A DNA stretch of 64,000 nucleotides from contig NW_006499563.1 of NCBI RefSeq assembly GCF_000471905.2, positions 5,844,915 through 5,908,914 on the forward strand, written 5' to 3'. The stretch comes from Amborella trichopoda. Its lineage: Eukaryota > Streptophyta > Magnoliopsida > Amborellales > Amborellaceae. Every line of letters begins with the position of its first letter. The stretch's first letter is position 1. Shown here piece by piece: positions 11,740-23,554 of this stretch. Below the pieces are notes generated by a model. It made no database searches. It was not told where the DNA came from and saw nothing but the letters and a program-made list of their open reading frames with translations. The position numbers were made by a program, and so were the translations under genes.

Positions 11740-12650
11740 CCTAATTATTGGAAGAGAGAGAGGGTGCAAAGTGGGTAGGCTGTGCTTGTCCTAGGGTTTC
11801 GAAATGTGTAACGCGCGTAGAAGGCGGGGAAGAACGAGGTGAGTGATGTGACCCTTTCACGCACTTGTCTATGATTTTGACGTTACTGCTCAGGCTCCGC
11901 GCGCCTCCACTCCAGCCTCTCCCGTGCGGGCCCAGTTTAAGTCTCACTCTTCAGCCTTGACTCTTGACTGCAACTGAAGAGAGAGAAATGCAAATGCATC
12001 ACCCTCTCTCTCTACATCACTGTGCGTTTGCAGAGCAGGATGGCAGGTGAATAAATGAATGATGGACCTCGATTATTTGGTTTCCTCGGATACACTCCTC
12101 TTTCTCTCTCTCAATCACTTTCAGTTCGTGCACTGTTGCTTCTGTGAACCTTGTCATCCTTCATTTTCGAAATGCGTTTAAAATTCCTTTTTCTATCTCT
12201 ATCTGTGGCCTTCTTTTCACGAAGCACTTAGGATCAAAGTCCCAATGCTAACAGTGACCTACCCGAGGTTGGAGAGGTTCAGTCCAGTCAGCCAAAAGGA
12301 AGCGCCTATCAAGGTCTCTCAGTCCTTTCATTTCACCCACACTTTCTCTCTCTACCATCACTTGTACGGTGATTTATTTATTTATTCACATCTTTCTATG
12401 CGGAGGCCCAGTTCGTCCCGTACCAAGACACTCACCCATCAGTTTTCAGTTTTTCAACAAGACAAATTTGATAACTGGAAGCCATGATTTCAACCAAGTT
12501 ATTTCTTCTTCGTCCTGTGGGTGATCTCACTGCTCCAGATAATCGAGTGTGAACAACTTGTCCGTTAACATTTTATTCTGCCCCATTATTTCCTCTCTCT
12601 ATTCTTTGTTAGAGAGTTTTAATTGCCTTATCCTCTCTCTCCCCTCAAAT
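11740..12650. other. GC/CT-richer unique-looking patch
   Basis: This patch stands out from its AT-rich surroundings. It has several CpG-containing words (ACGCGCGTAG, CGCGCGCC), CTCTCTC runs and no transposon motifs. It looks like promoter or untranslated leader sequence of a plant gene, but I found no exon with splice signals to attach to it. Open frames here are under 80 codons and resemble no known family. Confidence 0.3.
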
Positions 12651-13600
12651 TAAACACATTGAATGATTATTTTCGCACATGTTTGAATTTTCCACCCGAA
12701 ATATTGTTGTTAACAAGATGTATAAAACATGGGTGGCAATACAATAAACATAAGATTACAAAAAAAAAAAAAAGTATGGCTGGAACAGGAGCCTCATTCT
12801 TTGTCTAAGTGTTAAGAAAAGGGGTTGGAAGGCTCTTTACGTCTTTTCCTATTTCACGTGGGGAGCCACAGGTTGCCTTAAGGGGTAAATAAATAGAAAC
12901 AAGGAAAAATTTTTTTTGCCAGCGTTCCTCTGTCATGTTACAGGGAGCGAGACATTTAAACCTTCGGGTTACCAACAATTAAGGCTTTGATGGGTCATAG
13001 ATAGACAGGATGGTTCTATATGTGACTTCAACTAGCGTAGAATGCATTCCATTGATTTCATCTTAAGAGTTTTTTACTCACATTAGATATATTTATGCTG
13101 TATAAAATCAGATTTGGATGGGAAATTTGATTCAAATCAACAGATAGATAATTTAAAAGTTTTATTTTGATTTTCATAGGTTTGAGATAATCACTTTGGA
13201 TTATTTGGGGTGAGCAGATCGCAGTTGGAAGAAGAAGAATTAGCGTGGAAATATGGTTGCAAGAAATTATCGTACTTTTTTATCTTTTCTTTTTAGCAAT
13301 CTTTAGTTTTTTTAGTGGGTTTTGTTTAAGAAAATAAGAGTTATGTTATTGTTAAGGAACCTTATATTTTAGGAAAGACAGAATAAAAATATTCATCTTT
13401 TAAGATTAAGGTGGGTAGGGAGTTATCTTTTTAAATATAGAAAGAGTAGGCCTTTTTTCGTAAAGAAAATCCTTGAGGAAAAGAATGGTTTAGACAAAGT
13501 TTTAAAAGGTAGTATTAAATGGATGAACATCTATTGTATTGGGTTTTTATTTAGTGAATGGTAAAAAGTGGTTTAATATGTTAGAGAGAGAAACTTCTTC
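12651..13600. other. Unassigned AT-rich DNA
   Basis: No gene or clear element end is visible. The stretch may include the upstream part of a copia LTR whose primer binding site follows at about 13753. Confidence 0.35.
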
Positions 13601-13629
13601 AACTTCTTTTCTTTGTACGTTTATGTTTT

Positions 13630-13905
13630 CGTCATGCATTGTGGAGGTCTGAGCTCTCCTTGTGCTCTTTTCTTGTTGATTGTTTTCTTAGTCAATTCTT
13701 TCTCTTTCTACAACGCGGTTGTTGTTGGCTGTAGGTGATTTTCAGTTGCATCAATTGGTATCTAAGCAAGGTCTCAACTCCCCTTATTGTGCTTTTTGCT
13801 TATTCATTTTCTTCTTAATCAATTATTTCTCTTTCTAGAATGTAGACATATTGCTAGTTGTTGACTGCCTATGATTTTCAGCTGCGTCAATTGGTATCAA
13901 AGCAA
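13630..13905 (+). repeat. Duplicated copia LTR end plus primer-binding-site-like segment
   Basis: Two similar segments with a period of about 135 bp share CTTGTTGATT/GCTTATTCATT, TTCTTAGTCAATT/TTCTTAATCAATT, TTTCTCTTTCTA and GATTTTCAG. Each ends in a primer-binding-site-like sequence: TTGGTATCTAAGCAAGG (13753) and TTGGTATCAAAGCAACT (13890). This is a tandem duplication of the end of a copia LTR and its tRNA-Met primer site. Confidence 0.6.
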
Positions 13906-14564
13906 CTACCTTTTCCTACCACACACCACCAAAAGAAAAATACACAAATAGCACAAGTTTCTATCTCTATCTGTACGTTAAATGACTTCTTTCATTTGTC
14001 AAATACAATAAATTTTCATCCCTTTAATATTATCTTCTAAAAGTCTTTTTAACCTTTCTAGAAAAAGGCGTACTATTCTTTCTTTAAAAATATAACTTCT
14101 TAGCACTTTAATCCTATTAGATATGCCTTTCAATTCGTTTTATCTTTCTTAAAGGTTAAGGATCCATAAGAAGAACGAAACTCTTCTTACCTTTAAACAA
14201 AATCCACTAAAAAAATAAAGATAGAGAGAAAAAAAAATCAGATAATTTCTAGCGACCACAGTTTCTCACTTCTATCTTGATCTCTTGAGGAAATTGAGGT
14301 TAGTAGAACGCAAGCACCTAGGCCTTCTAAGGTTCTAAAACTGACTATGAAGTATGCCGATGTAGCATATATGCAGGAGCCAGTACTTGTGCACATATGG
14401 CACCTCTGACAATTATGAGATTGATGAGCTAGCCTTATTAAGGCAAAAGATGTCACTAAATTGCAAACTGTGATATAAGAGGTGATTGATGCTCTCAAGA
14501 AAAATGACATGTGTTGAAGATGATGATGCAAAATAATAGGAATATATGGGTAGTTATCTCTACA

Positions 14565-14760
14565 TGTATGGATAGTTATATCTCTCTCCACGTAGATAAG
14601 TACAGATAGTGGTATATGGGCAATTTGGGTAGTTATATCTCTCTCCATGTAGATAAGTACATAGATAGTGGTGTATGGGCAGTTTGGTAAAGACGATGAA
14701 AAAATGGATGTAATGGGTAGTTATCTAGGCAATGGGTGGTTATCTAGGTAGTGGGCAATT
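14565..14760. repeat. Short tandem repeats of about 60 bp
   Basis: Two copies of a unit with GTTATATCTCTCTCCA-GTAGATAAGTAC-ATAGTGG-TATGGGCA-TTTGG are followed by shorter variants of GGTAGTTATCTAGG. They lie between copia pieces and are probably a diverged repeat inside an LTR or leader. Confidence 0.6.
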
Positions 14761-14974
14761 GTGCATTACTCGCCTATATATTTGGGCTCCTTGAATTGAA
14801 ATGGGTGTATGGTTGTGTGTGGAAAAATGTAGCGAGTTGGATCGTGAGATTTTTCATTGAGCACCCACGTGCGTTTGAGTATTGCGAAAGGCCACTCCAG
14901 GTATGAAAATTGTGAGAGGTTTTGTGGATGTTGGAGCAGGATCCACGACCATGGTATAGGAAATCATTGAATTT

Positions 14975-15735
14975 GTGGTGTCTAGCAAGCACAGTATGGC
15001 AGCTACAAATTTGAGCTTGATTGTGAAGGAAAGAACAGGACAGCTAGAAATTGTGCTAATTTATGTGGATGACTTGATAGTCATTGGTGATGATGTCGAC
15101 GAGATCAAGCAAATTTGCGAGAACCTTTCTATGATGTTCCTGATGAAGGAGCTTGGGGAGCTTAATCATTTTTTCTTGCTTGGAAGTAAACCGATAAATG
15201 GTTTATTCCTACGACTATGGAAGTACTCAACGTACGTTTTTACTGAAGATCGGGATGGAGAACTACAAAGCTATCTAAATTCCTGCTGAAGTTAATGGGA
15301 AGTTAAGTAGTGACATACAGAAGGAGCTCATAGATGTATGGATGTACAAGCAACTGGTTGGAGGTCTAATCTATTTGAGTCCTTCATGACTATTCCAATG
15401 TTGTGGATAGCTTCATTTGGAAGTGCTTATACATATTTTGTGTTACGTAAAAGGTAATGTAGCTACTGTGTGACTTGAAAAAAAGATACAAATTATACAG
15501 TTGTACTATATTGCAGTAATGAGAATCCGGTGTTCCATGCAAGGACGAAAGACATCGACTACACAACCACTTCATTCAACAAAAGGTATTGAGCAAATAC
15601 ATTGATCTTTTACCCATTAGCAACATAAGAGCAAGTTACAGACCTGATCACAAAAGGTTTGCGTTTTCCAAGGTTCGCAAAATTCATAGGACTCCTAGCC
15701 ATCTGTACCAAGGAGTCATCACTGATGCGGAATGT
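14975..15735 (+). pseudogene. Copia reverse transcriptase/RNase H fragment
   Basis: The open segment at 14975-15289 contains [15 protein letters not shown], the YVDD catalytic core of copia reverse transcriptase, followed by [16 protein letters not shown]. Downstream pieces read ...KQLVGGLIYLS and, near 15530, VFHARTKDID, matching the RNase H end of copia pol. The gag-to-integrase part is not present next to it. The fragment is old and broken. It lies between the duplicated primer-site segment at 13.6-13.9 kb and an LTR-like stretch, so all may belong to one element. Confidence 0.75.
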
Positions 15736-16632
15736 TGAAAGTCACCATTGACTCTTTCACACCCCAAAGGGTCAGGCTGGTCGGAATGACCAAAGCTGCA
15801 TAGGATGATCTAGGCAATAATAGATTTTGGGTTATTTTTCTTTTGACCAAATTATTAAGATAAGAATGTTTTGGTTTAGTTTCTATTTCCTTGTTGAATT
15901 AAAAGCTTTAGATAAATATTAGATGGACTATTGGCGGTTTAGGGAAGATAATATAGAGTTGGTGTATTTCTTAAATATGTTAGATGAGGAAAGATTTCGA
16001 TGAGTATATTAGGAAGTTGTTGGGAGGAATTTATTAGGTTTCTTGTTTGTGACGATAAAAAATTTCAATATAGCTAAAAGAAGAAGCAGTTACATAGATA
16101 TAACAAGTTTCTATTTTGTGAAGGATCACCAAAACATTATAATATTAGAAGTATGTGGGTGTGTGTGTATTCTTTTGTGCTCTTTGTTAATTGCATGAAT
16201 GAAAACAGTTGGTTCTCTCTCTAGAGCAATCTTTTTGTGCCTTTTCATTCGTGGTCATCTTTTTTGGTTTTCTATTGGTCTCCTTTTGTTAGTACATTAA
16301 GCGGTGGTCTATCCTCTTCCGTTCTTTGGTGTTTTATACTTGTGTGCAGGAGGTGCTCAATGTAATGCGAGGGTATGCATGATTGTGCATTGGGGTATAT
16401 ATTTAGCGTGAGTGCACTATGTGTCTTTTCTTTTTGTGATCCATCATTATTGCAGGTTCTATACTTAAGATGTGGGATTGAAGTTTTAAAATACCATCTG
16501 TGTGCGTCTTTTTTGTGGGCTAGTTGGGTCTGAGTACCGTCACTGGCAAGCGAGTGCCTGCAGTGTTAGTCGAAACAAGTGAAATAGAGGAAACAAATCC
16601 GCATGGTAATTCTAAAAAGGGCACAATGATCT
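15736..16632 (+). other. LTR-like or unassigned sequence after the copia fragment
   Basis: It starts with TGTTGAAAGTCACC, a typical copia LTR start, directly after the RNase H remnant. No second copy is clearly alignable in the window, so the LTR assignment is inference. No gene is seen. Confidence 0.35.
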
Positions 16633-16840
16633 TGATAATAATGTGTATATAAAAATACAATGTATGATTTTCAGTTGTCTTTTATTGTCATTGTATATTT
16701 GTGTAGAGATAATGTGGTTTACACTAAATTTGTATTTGTATATAAATCTTTTTAGGGTTTCATTACATGTTTATGCGAATTGATCGAGATTATTTCTCTC
16801 TAGACTATTCTTGAGCTCTTCATCTTCTCTAAATCTAACA
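16633..16840 (+). repeat. 5' LTR of the compact copia element
   Basis: TGATAATAAT...TCTAAATCTAACA, about 208 bp. It contains TATATAAATC as a possible TATA element and is followed immediately by the primer binding site. Confidence 0.85.
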
Positions 16841-16853
16841 TGGTATTAGAGCC
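16841..16853 (+). other. Primer binding site, initiator tRNA-Met type
   Basis: TGGTATTAGAGCC abuts the LTR end ...AACA and differs by one base from the usual TGGTATCAGAGCC. Confidence 0.85.
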
Positions 16854-16899
16854 ACAAAGATTAGATCGTCTCTTCTCTGTTGTTGCTCATAGATCGCCC

Positions 16900-17530
16900 T
16901 TTTTGTAAATGTCAGTAATTAGAAGAATTTTATTTTCTCTGTGGAAGTTTCTCTCTCTAAAAACTGTAAACTCTCCCTTTCAATTTTTTGTTTGCAACCT
17001 TTTCCTTTCAAATTTTCGCAACTTTTCATTGCAAATTTCCAAGTTTCATTACAAATTTCTCAACCTTGTTTTTCTCTCTCATGACAACAAATTCCCAACT
17101 TCTGAAATGTCGTTGCAAATTTGCAACTCAACCTTCTTTGACTCTACAATCAAATTTCTTTGCATAATCTTAACGCCATCTTTGAATTTCACTGTTGCAA
17201 AAACTTAGGCATTTTGTTGTTGCAAATGAGCAATCTTGTTGCAAACTTCATCCCCAAAATTTTGTCTTGAAAATTGCATATTGATCTTTATTAATTTTTT
17301 GCACCATTATCAAATTAAGAGAAATTGCAAGCTTCCTAAGCAAATTTTGTTGTTATCCGTCAAAATTTGCCTTGCAAAATTTGTGCTCATCTCTGTGTTA
17401 TCTTGCAAGATTTGCATTGCAAAATTTTACTTCTTGTATCTCGAATTAATTCCATTGTTTACTCTAAATAATTGCTTTTCCTTTGCCATATTTTTTTTAG
17501 AGAGAAACTTTCTTTCTAAAAAACAAAATT
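16900..17530 (+). other. T-rich interior of the copia element
   Basis: Many TTGCAAATTT/CAAATTTGCAA-like words recur here. The open frames are phenylalanine- and leucine-rich and match no gag. This segment stands where gag and protease would be. Confidence 0.4.
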
Positions 17531-17539
17531 GATAAAAAA

Positions 17540-18180
17540 TGCTCTCTTTTAAACTCTGGGCATTTACCTGCAGTCTTTTCTCATATAAACTTTGATAAGA
17601 ATATTGTTTGTAAGAGTTGCAAGTTGGCAAAACACTTGATCCAACCTTTTCTTCATAACAATAAAAGTATCCATCATTTCTCTTTAGTGCACTCTGATGT
17701 TTGGGGCCCTGCTCCTGTTTCATCAATTAATAGATTTTCTTATTATATGATATTTATAGATGAAATTTTTAAATATGCTTGGATTTGTTTTATCAAAAAA
17801 AAATCAAGTGTGTTGAGTGTTTTTAAAAACTTCCATAATATGATAAAAAATTAATTTGAGAAACACATTAAAGTTTTTAGGTCTGATTTTGGGGAGAGTT
17901 TTTATCCAATGAATTTCAAGCATATCTTTGTACAAATAGCATTATTCATTAACTACATGTTCTTATAACCGGAACAGATTGAAGTTGCTGAAAGAAAACA
18001 TCGTCATATTCTTGAAACCACTTGTTCTCTTCTCATTAGCTCTCATTCCCGAAAGATCATTTGGGCTGAAGCAATGTCTACTGCTGTCTATCTTGTTAAT
18101 CTTCTTCCTACACCGATTTTGCAAAATGTGTCACCATTTCAAAAGCTTTTTCAAAAACCCACCCTGATTAATCACATTTA
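17540..18180 (+). pseudogene. Copia integrase remnant
   Basis: The pre-integrase segment (INFDKNIVCKSCKLAKH) leads into LVHSDVWGPAP, the conserved start of the integrase catalytic core with its first aspartate. Weaker integrase similarity follows to about 18180 (RIFCKMC..F). It lies upstream of the reverse transcriptase remnant, as expected in Ty1/copia. Broken. Confidence 0.8.
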
Positions 18181-18719
18181 CGTGTACTTGGGTACACATG
18201 CTTGTAGTTTCACCATCTTTTACTCGAGATAAACTCTCATCTAAGTCTGTCAAATGCATGTTTGTAGGTTATCCAACAAATTAAAAAAGATATCATTGTT
18301 TTGTTCCTTCTATTAATCGTATTATAACATCCCAACATGTTACATTTTTCGAGAACTTACCCTTCCACCAACACTGTCCACACCCAAATTCAACCACACA
18401 TGGACTTGAGTTTTCCTGTTTTTCATTGTTTCGATATTCTTCCTTTTCATTATTATGAAAATTAGGGATTATCACATTCAGTAACTATCTCTGATGAGCC
18501 GTCTTTGTCAAGCGCTGATCACGCATCACCTCAAGTTGTTGATCCTTCTATCGGTCTTGTTCACCTTCGATGGCCACTTCGAAAGCCCATTCCATTTTAT
18601 CGTTTTAACTTATTAGTGGTTATGCCATACCGTACTTGTTCTCTTACAACCATTACTAATTTATTGTTTCATGAGCTATCTTCTTTTCTTAGTCATCTAA
18701 TTGTCAATGTTGGCGTATA

Positions 18720-19445
18720 GCTATGAATGAGGAAATTGCAGCTTTAGAGACAAATCATACTTGGGATTTGGTCCCATTTCCCCCAAAAAGGCATTTCATT
18801 GGTAGTAAATGAGTTTATAAAATCAAGTTAGGAGCTGATGACATTCTTGATCTGCAGAAGGGCCGATTAGTTACTTAGGGTTATGCCTAGGAGCACGACA
18901 TCGATTATGAAGAAACTTTTGCTCCAGTTGCTAATATGACAACTATTCTTACTTTTATTGCACTCGCATCTATTCGTGAGTGGCCCATAGGGCAGATGGA
19001 TGTTAAAAATATATTTCTTAATGGCGAACTTTAAGAGGAAGTTTCCATGCGTGAACCACCTGTGTTTGTTTCTTAAGATAAGTCATTGGTTTGTCGACTT
19101 TGTAAAGAAATTTACAGTTTTAAATAAGCTCCCCATGCGTGGTTTGAATGTTTTCAGGCTATCATCCTTGCAACTGGCTTCACTCAAAGTAAGCATGATC
19201 ACTCCATGTTTATTCGTACCATAAAGCATGGAATTTGCATTATTTTATTAAATGTTGATATTCTTATCTCTGGCAATGATTTCACTTCTATTAAGGATGT
19301 GAAGGTACGATTGCAAAAAGAATTTCAAATGAAGGATCTTTGGGAAGTGTTTTATTTTTTTGGCCTTGAGTTTCTCGATCTAGACATGGTATTTACATCC
19401 ATCAACAAAAGTATGCACTTGATCTTGTTTCCAGTGCCCGATTGA
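18720..19445 (+). pseudogene. Copia reverse transcriptase remnant
   Basis: It begins with the classic EEIAALETNHTWDLVP stretch at about 18728-18775. Later pieces match the body of the domain, including an LLNVDILISGNDF segment at about 19248 in the place of the YVDD region and LQKEFQMKDL. Broken. Confidence 0.8.
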
Positions 19446-19499
19446 ATGATGCGAAGGTTGTTGATACACTCATGTAACTCAATGTTAACCTTTCTGCAC

Positions 19500-20065
19500 A
19501 TGTTGGAGATCCTCTTCTTGAGCTTACGATGTATTGCAAACTTGTCTGCTCCCTTATCTATCTCATTATGATTATCCCAGATATTGCATATGTTGTCTAT
19601 GTTTTGAGCCAATTTTTTTAGATCTTCGACGACCACATCTATCTGCAGTTCATCGAATTTTACGCTATGTTCGAGGTACTTCCATTCGTGGATTATTCTT
19701 TGATTCCACATCCTCTTGAGATCTCAGTGTATATGCAGATAAAAATTGGGCAGATTATTTAGACACTTGCAGTTCTACTACAGGATATTGTGTGTTTTTT
19801 GGGTCATCATTAATATCATGGAAGAGCAAGAAACATGACACTGTTTTCAAGTCAAGTATCTCAACCAAAGTGCAACTAAGATTGCATCTAATCTAGTTTT
19901 TCATGAGCGAACAAAGAATATTAATGTAGATTGTCATTATGTTCGTGATTGTTATCTTAATGGTACATTATCTGTCCCTTATGTTTCTTCTATTGTGAAA
20001 ACGGCTGATATTTTCACCAAACCTGTTACTCGGAGCCGCCATGATTTTCTAGTGGACAAGCTAAT
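19500..20065 (+). pseudogene. Copia RNase H remnant
   Basis: RPHLSAVHRILRYVRGT at about 19632-19682 and KTADIFTKPV at about 19998-20027 are hallmark segments of the copia RNase H end. The polypurine tract and right LTR follow. Broken. Confidence 0.8.
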
Positions 20066-20090
20066 GCTTTACTCATGTTCGCATCAACTT

Positions 20091-20099
20091 CAAGGGGGG
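20091..20099 (+). other. Polypurine tract
   Basis: CAAGGGGGGA directly precedes the right LTR, as expected for plus-strand priming. Confidence 0.75.
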
Positions 20100-20302
20100 A
20101 ATAATATTTATACAAAAATAAAATGTGTAATTTTTAGTTCTTTTTTATTGTCATTGTATATTTGTGTAGGGATAATGTGGTCTACACTAAATTGTATTTG
20201 TATATAAACCCTTTTAGGGTTTCATTCCTTGTTAATGGGATTTGATCGAGATTGTTTCTCTCTAGACTGTTCCTAAGCTCTTCATCTTCTCTAAATCTAA
20301 CA
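20098..20302 (+). repeat. 3' LTR of the compact copia element
   Basis: It aligns over its full length with 16633-16840 and ends in TCTAAATCTAACA at 20302. Confidence 0.85.
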
Positions 20303-21714
20303 GTTGCATGTTGTGCATTTTGTTGAAGTGCTCATACACCGACCATAGAGAATAATCTGGCAGTGGTGCAGTTGTTCTTGCTCCCCAAGATGGGTTGGAG
20401 AAATTCTTCTTATTCTCATGAAGGATGCAACAAAGCTCTATGCTATGTAACATGCCAAGATTATTTTTTCATGTTTTCTTTTTCATATTTTTTCTGAAAA
20501 ATATGGAATCTACAAGAGCAGAGAATTTCTCTAAGATGAGCACCAAAATATTTATGTCATTCAAGGCCAGTAAAAAATATACAAGTTTGTTTATTTGGAA
20601 ATATTCATCCTGGGCTATAGGGGAATAGAGAAAGTGGGAGAAAATGCGTACTAATATGTGTAATATGGTTTATAGAGGCTATACTGCATGTCTACACTTA
20701 TATAGGATGCTAAACATGATAATAAATGAGAATAATTATGAGAAAATTAATAGAGTAACAAATATAAGCAATAAATGAAAGAAATTGAGAAATCAATAGG
20801 AAAGAAATTGAGATATTAATAGGAAAGAAAACTTATTGAACTTGGCCTTTTAGGCTTAGCAGAAGGAACATGACAGATTCAAATGTTAGAAAGCACGTAG
20901 TTTGGGACAGGGATCCTTAGCACCTTTGGAAATGGAACTTGTTTATTGCCCATCTCTTGCCAAAAATAAATGTGAACCATTTTTTGTGAATTTAAGCAAT
21001 GCAACCTTGGGCATATTTCTAGATGCGACTTGGATCACTTGATTCTATATTGTACTTCTATCCAAGTTTTATTGATATCTTGGTTCTCTGGTGTGGGGAC
21101 CATAGAGATATGGTAGTAGTCAAGCATTGGGGACAGCTTTATTAAAATTGCTTGGATTATTCTTTAAGTATCTAAAGAATAAAACATTTGTTAATTGAAA
21201 TATTTGTCAATGATTGAAAGTAGAATAATTAATGAAATTCAACTTTTTCAAGTAAGATTTCTCCTGTCTTTTTTGCTTAACTGAAGAATTTGATTTGCAT
21301 CTTTTTGTCACTCCTGACCATTACTCTAATGATATAAGAATAAATTGCTTGGGTGGCATGAGATATAAATAACTGCTTGGGCTTCCCATCACCTTCTTAT
21401 TGGATATTCAAATTTGGGATGACTGACTGTTTATCTCATTTCAGATCAGTTATTAAAAAATGGTTTAAGAAAATTAAAAAATGATTCAAGCCACATCTCA
21501 GAGTCTAAAGTGAAATATACTTTACCTGAAATACTGGATTCACTTTATTAGAAGAAGAATGGCTAGCTTTTAGTTAGATCATAAGAATGGCGTGAACATA
21601 TTGAATTAAAACTTTCGGACTATGTGCTTATGTTACTGCAACTTGTATCCAGGTTAAACAGCCAACCAATTGGATAGAAACCATTGACTTTCAGTTTTTG
21701 GAAACCTATATCAT
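20303..21714. other. Unassigned DNA
   Basis: AT-rich sequence with no transposon or host-gene motif that I recognise. Confidence 0.4.
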
Positions 21715-21919
21715 GGTTCAAACATTGTCTCTCTAAAAATATGGTCATTCTTTTATTAGGGATATAAAATTATAGCCATGTTAGCACCATATTGAAATTA
21801 GGGAACTGCTAGATGATGGGTCAAACATTGTCTCTCTAAAAATATGGTCATTCTTTTATTAGGGCTAGAAAATTATAGCCGTGTTAGCACCATATTGAAA
21901 TTAGGGAACTGCTAGATGA
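21715..21919. repeat. 103-bp tandem duplication
   Basis: Two adjacent copies, beginning near TCAAACATTGTCTCTC at 21718 and 21821 and ending with GGGAACTGCTAGATGA. They differ at only a few positions, so the duplication is fairly recent. Confidence 0.9.
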
Positions 21920-23550
21920 GAATTTTGATTAACACTCTTAAACTTGACAAGAAACAACAAACACTTATTCTTGCTATCTGTGTATTGGAGTGTCTACCTT
22001 TAACATCTCGTGTATTCCAGTCAATATCCTTGAGACGTTTCTTCAATGAATCTTCTCATCCTCGAGAAGGTCAGAAAGAAATTTATATAGATCATTTAGA
22101 AATAAGAAATCCAAGAGATCATGTAGTGAACAAACATTTTGAACGCATTATCATTTTTATAGATGATTTCATGAGGATATCCTAGGCGTAAAACAAATAG
22201 AGAACATAGCCAGCATGCAAGTTGAAGCAGCATGTCTTGCGGTTTAGACTTTATAGGAACCACCTCTGCACTGTTATGAAAACTTATGCATAGTCAATGC
22301 ATGTTCAGAGAAGCAATATTTGCCAATCGTTGCCCAATAAGTTTAATAATATTCTAAGAACCCGATGGTTGAAATGGGTCTGTGAGTGGGGATAGATTAA
22401 TCCCCAAGCCCATAATGCACATTGTTCCCCCAATCAGAGCAAAAGGGAGATTGTGGTGATGGACTTCAAACTTATGGACCAATATGATCTGTCAGCATTT
22501 TGGTCATCTGCAATTTCTGTCTCTATATATGGGTCCCTTTTGGACAACAAAACAACTTTGACAAGAAGCTGCTTATTTATGAAAAATTGGTAAGTGGTTT
22601 TGGGTAATGTTTTTCTTTTTCGGTGTTTTGGTGGTTTTAGCTTAAAATTGTGGGTCAGGAAAGTCCAGCACCCATGAATAGTGGATTAGACCAAGCTGGC
22701 CCATTTATCACACCTAAATGAGTGGAAGAAAAAGACAACCTTGCTATCAAAATTTCGTCAAACTAAATGTAGCATATGTCTACTGACACCTCTTTCCTTG
22801 AACTTTTCATTCATCATGCTTTCTATATCTGGTATCTTGAACTCCTCCATAGTTTTTGTCTTTGTTGATCGCTTAAATGATGATTCTTGGTCATATTGTG
22901 AGAGTGCTTGTATCACATATTTGCCAAAGGTGACTAATGAGGAGCTATATGGTTGAAACAAGCATGGAACCTTGTTTGCTTTCCTTTATGAAGAAGTACT
23001 GTGATGGTAGATTTTTAAGGCACAGACTCAAGCTTGACGCTTCAATTGATATTTGTATGATTATCTTATTAATAGACATAACAGTAATGTTAATTTTATG
23101 GTAGGTGTCATCACCAACACCAATGGCTAAACATGGCCCCTCTATTAGCTTTTAGTTGGAAGAACTCTTGTATTCATGGCATTCTTACAAAAATTTCTTG
23201 GTGCTATGACATTTGAATCTTTTTTGTTATGGGGTTGTCCCGGTGTGTTAGCTTGATAGGTTCCTTTGTGGACTTGATTTAGAACCACCTTACATGCATT
23301 CAAAATTTTAGTTGTAGACCTGCTTAATCATGGTTTTCCTATATACCGATTCAATGATTTTTTATTTACTTTTTTATTTTTTCTGAATGTCAACTGTTAT
23401 CCTAGGTAGAAATTTTCTAAATGATGTTTTTTGCAGATTCAATGATGTTTTTCTTTCTTTCTGAATGTACTACACAGCCAGGGAAGGGGTAGAAATTTTG
23501 TAAATTTCCATAATATAAAACTTTTGTGTTACCCACAACCATCAGACATC
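21920..23550. other. Unassigned DNA with one 89-codon open frame
   Basis: An open frame at 21916-22185 encodes a basic peptide (segments such as HPREGQKEIYIDHLEIRNPR) that I do not recognise. Its start overlaps the end of the tandem duplication and there is no supporting context. The rest shows no gene. Confidence 0.3.
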
Positions 23551-23554
23551 ACAT

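Larger units (their letters stand above)
16633..20302 (+). mobile_element. Compact Ty1/copia element with short LTRs
   Basis: Two near-identical LTRs of about 206 bp (16633-16840 and 20098-20302) share TTTTATTGTCATTGTATATTT, TAGGGTTTCATT, TTTCTCTCTAGACT and an end in TCTAAATCTAACA. A primer binding site TGGTATTAGAGCC follows the left LTR at once, and a polypurine tract AAGGGGGGA precedes the right one. The interior encodes copia integrase, reverse transcriptase and RNase H remnants in the normal order; gag and protease are not recognisable. The element is broken with many breaks. The LTRs differ at roughly a tenth of positions by eye, so it is not recent. No matching target duplication was seen. 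Confidence 0.85.

Noticed and set aside
14238-14648. 136-codon minus-strand frame
   Set aside because: It overlaps short tandem repeats, has no recognisable domain, and its neighbours are copia fragments on the other strand.
19352-19711. 119-codon minus-strand frame
   Set aside because: It is antisense to the copia reverse transcriptase/RNase H remnant, which has the real motifs on the + strand.
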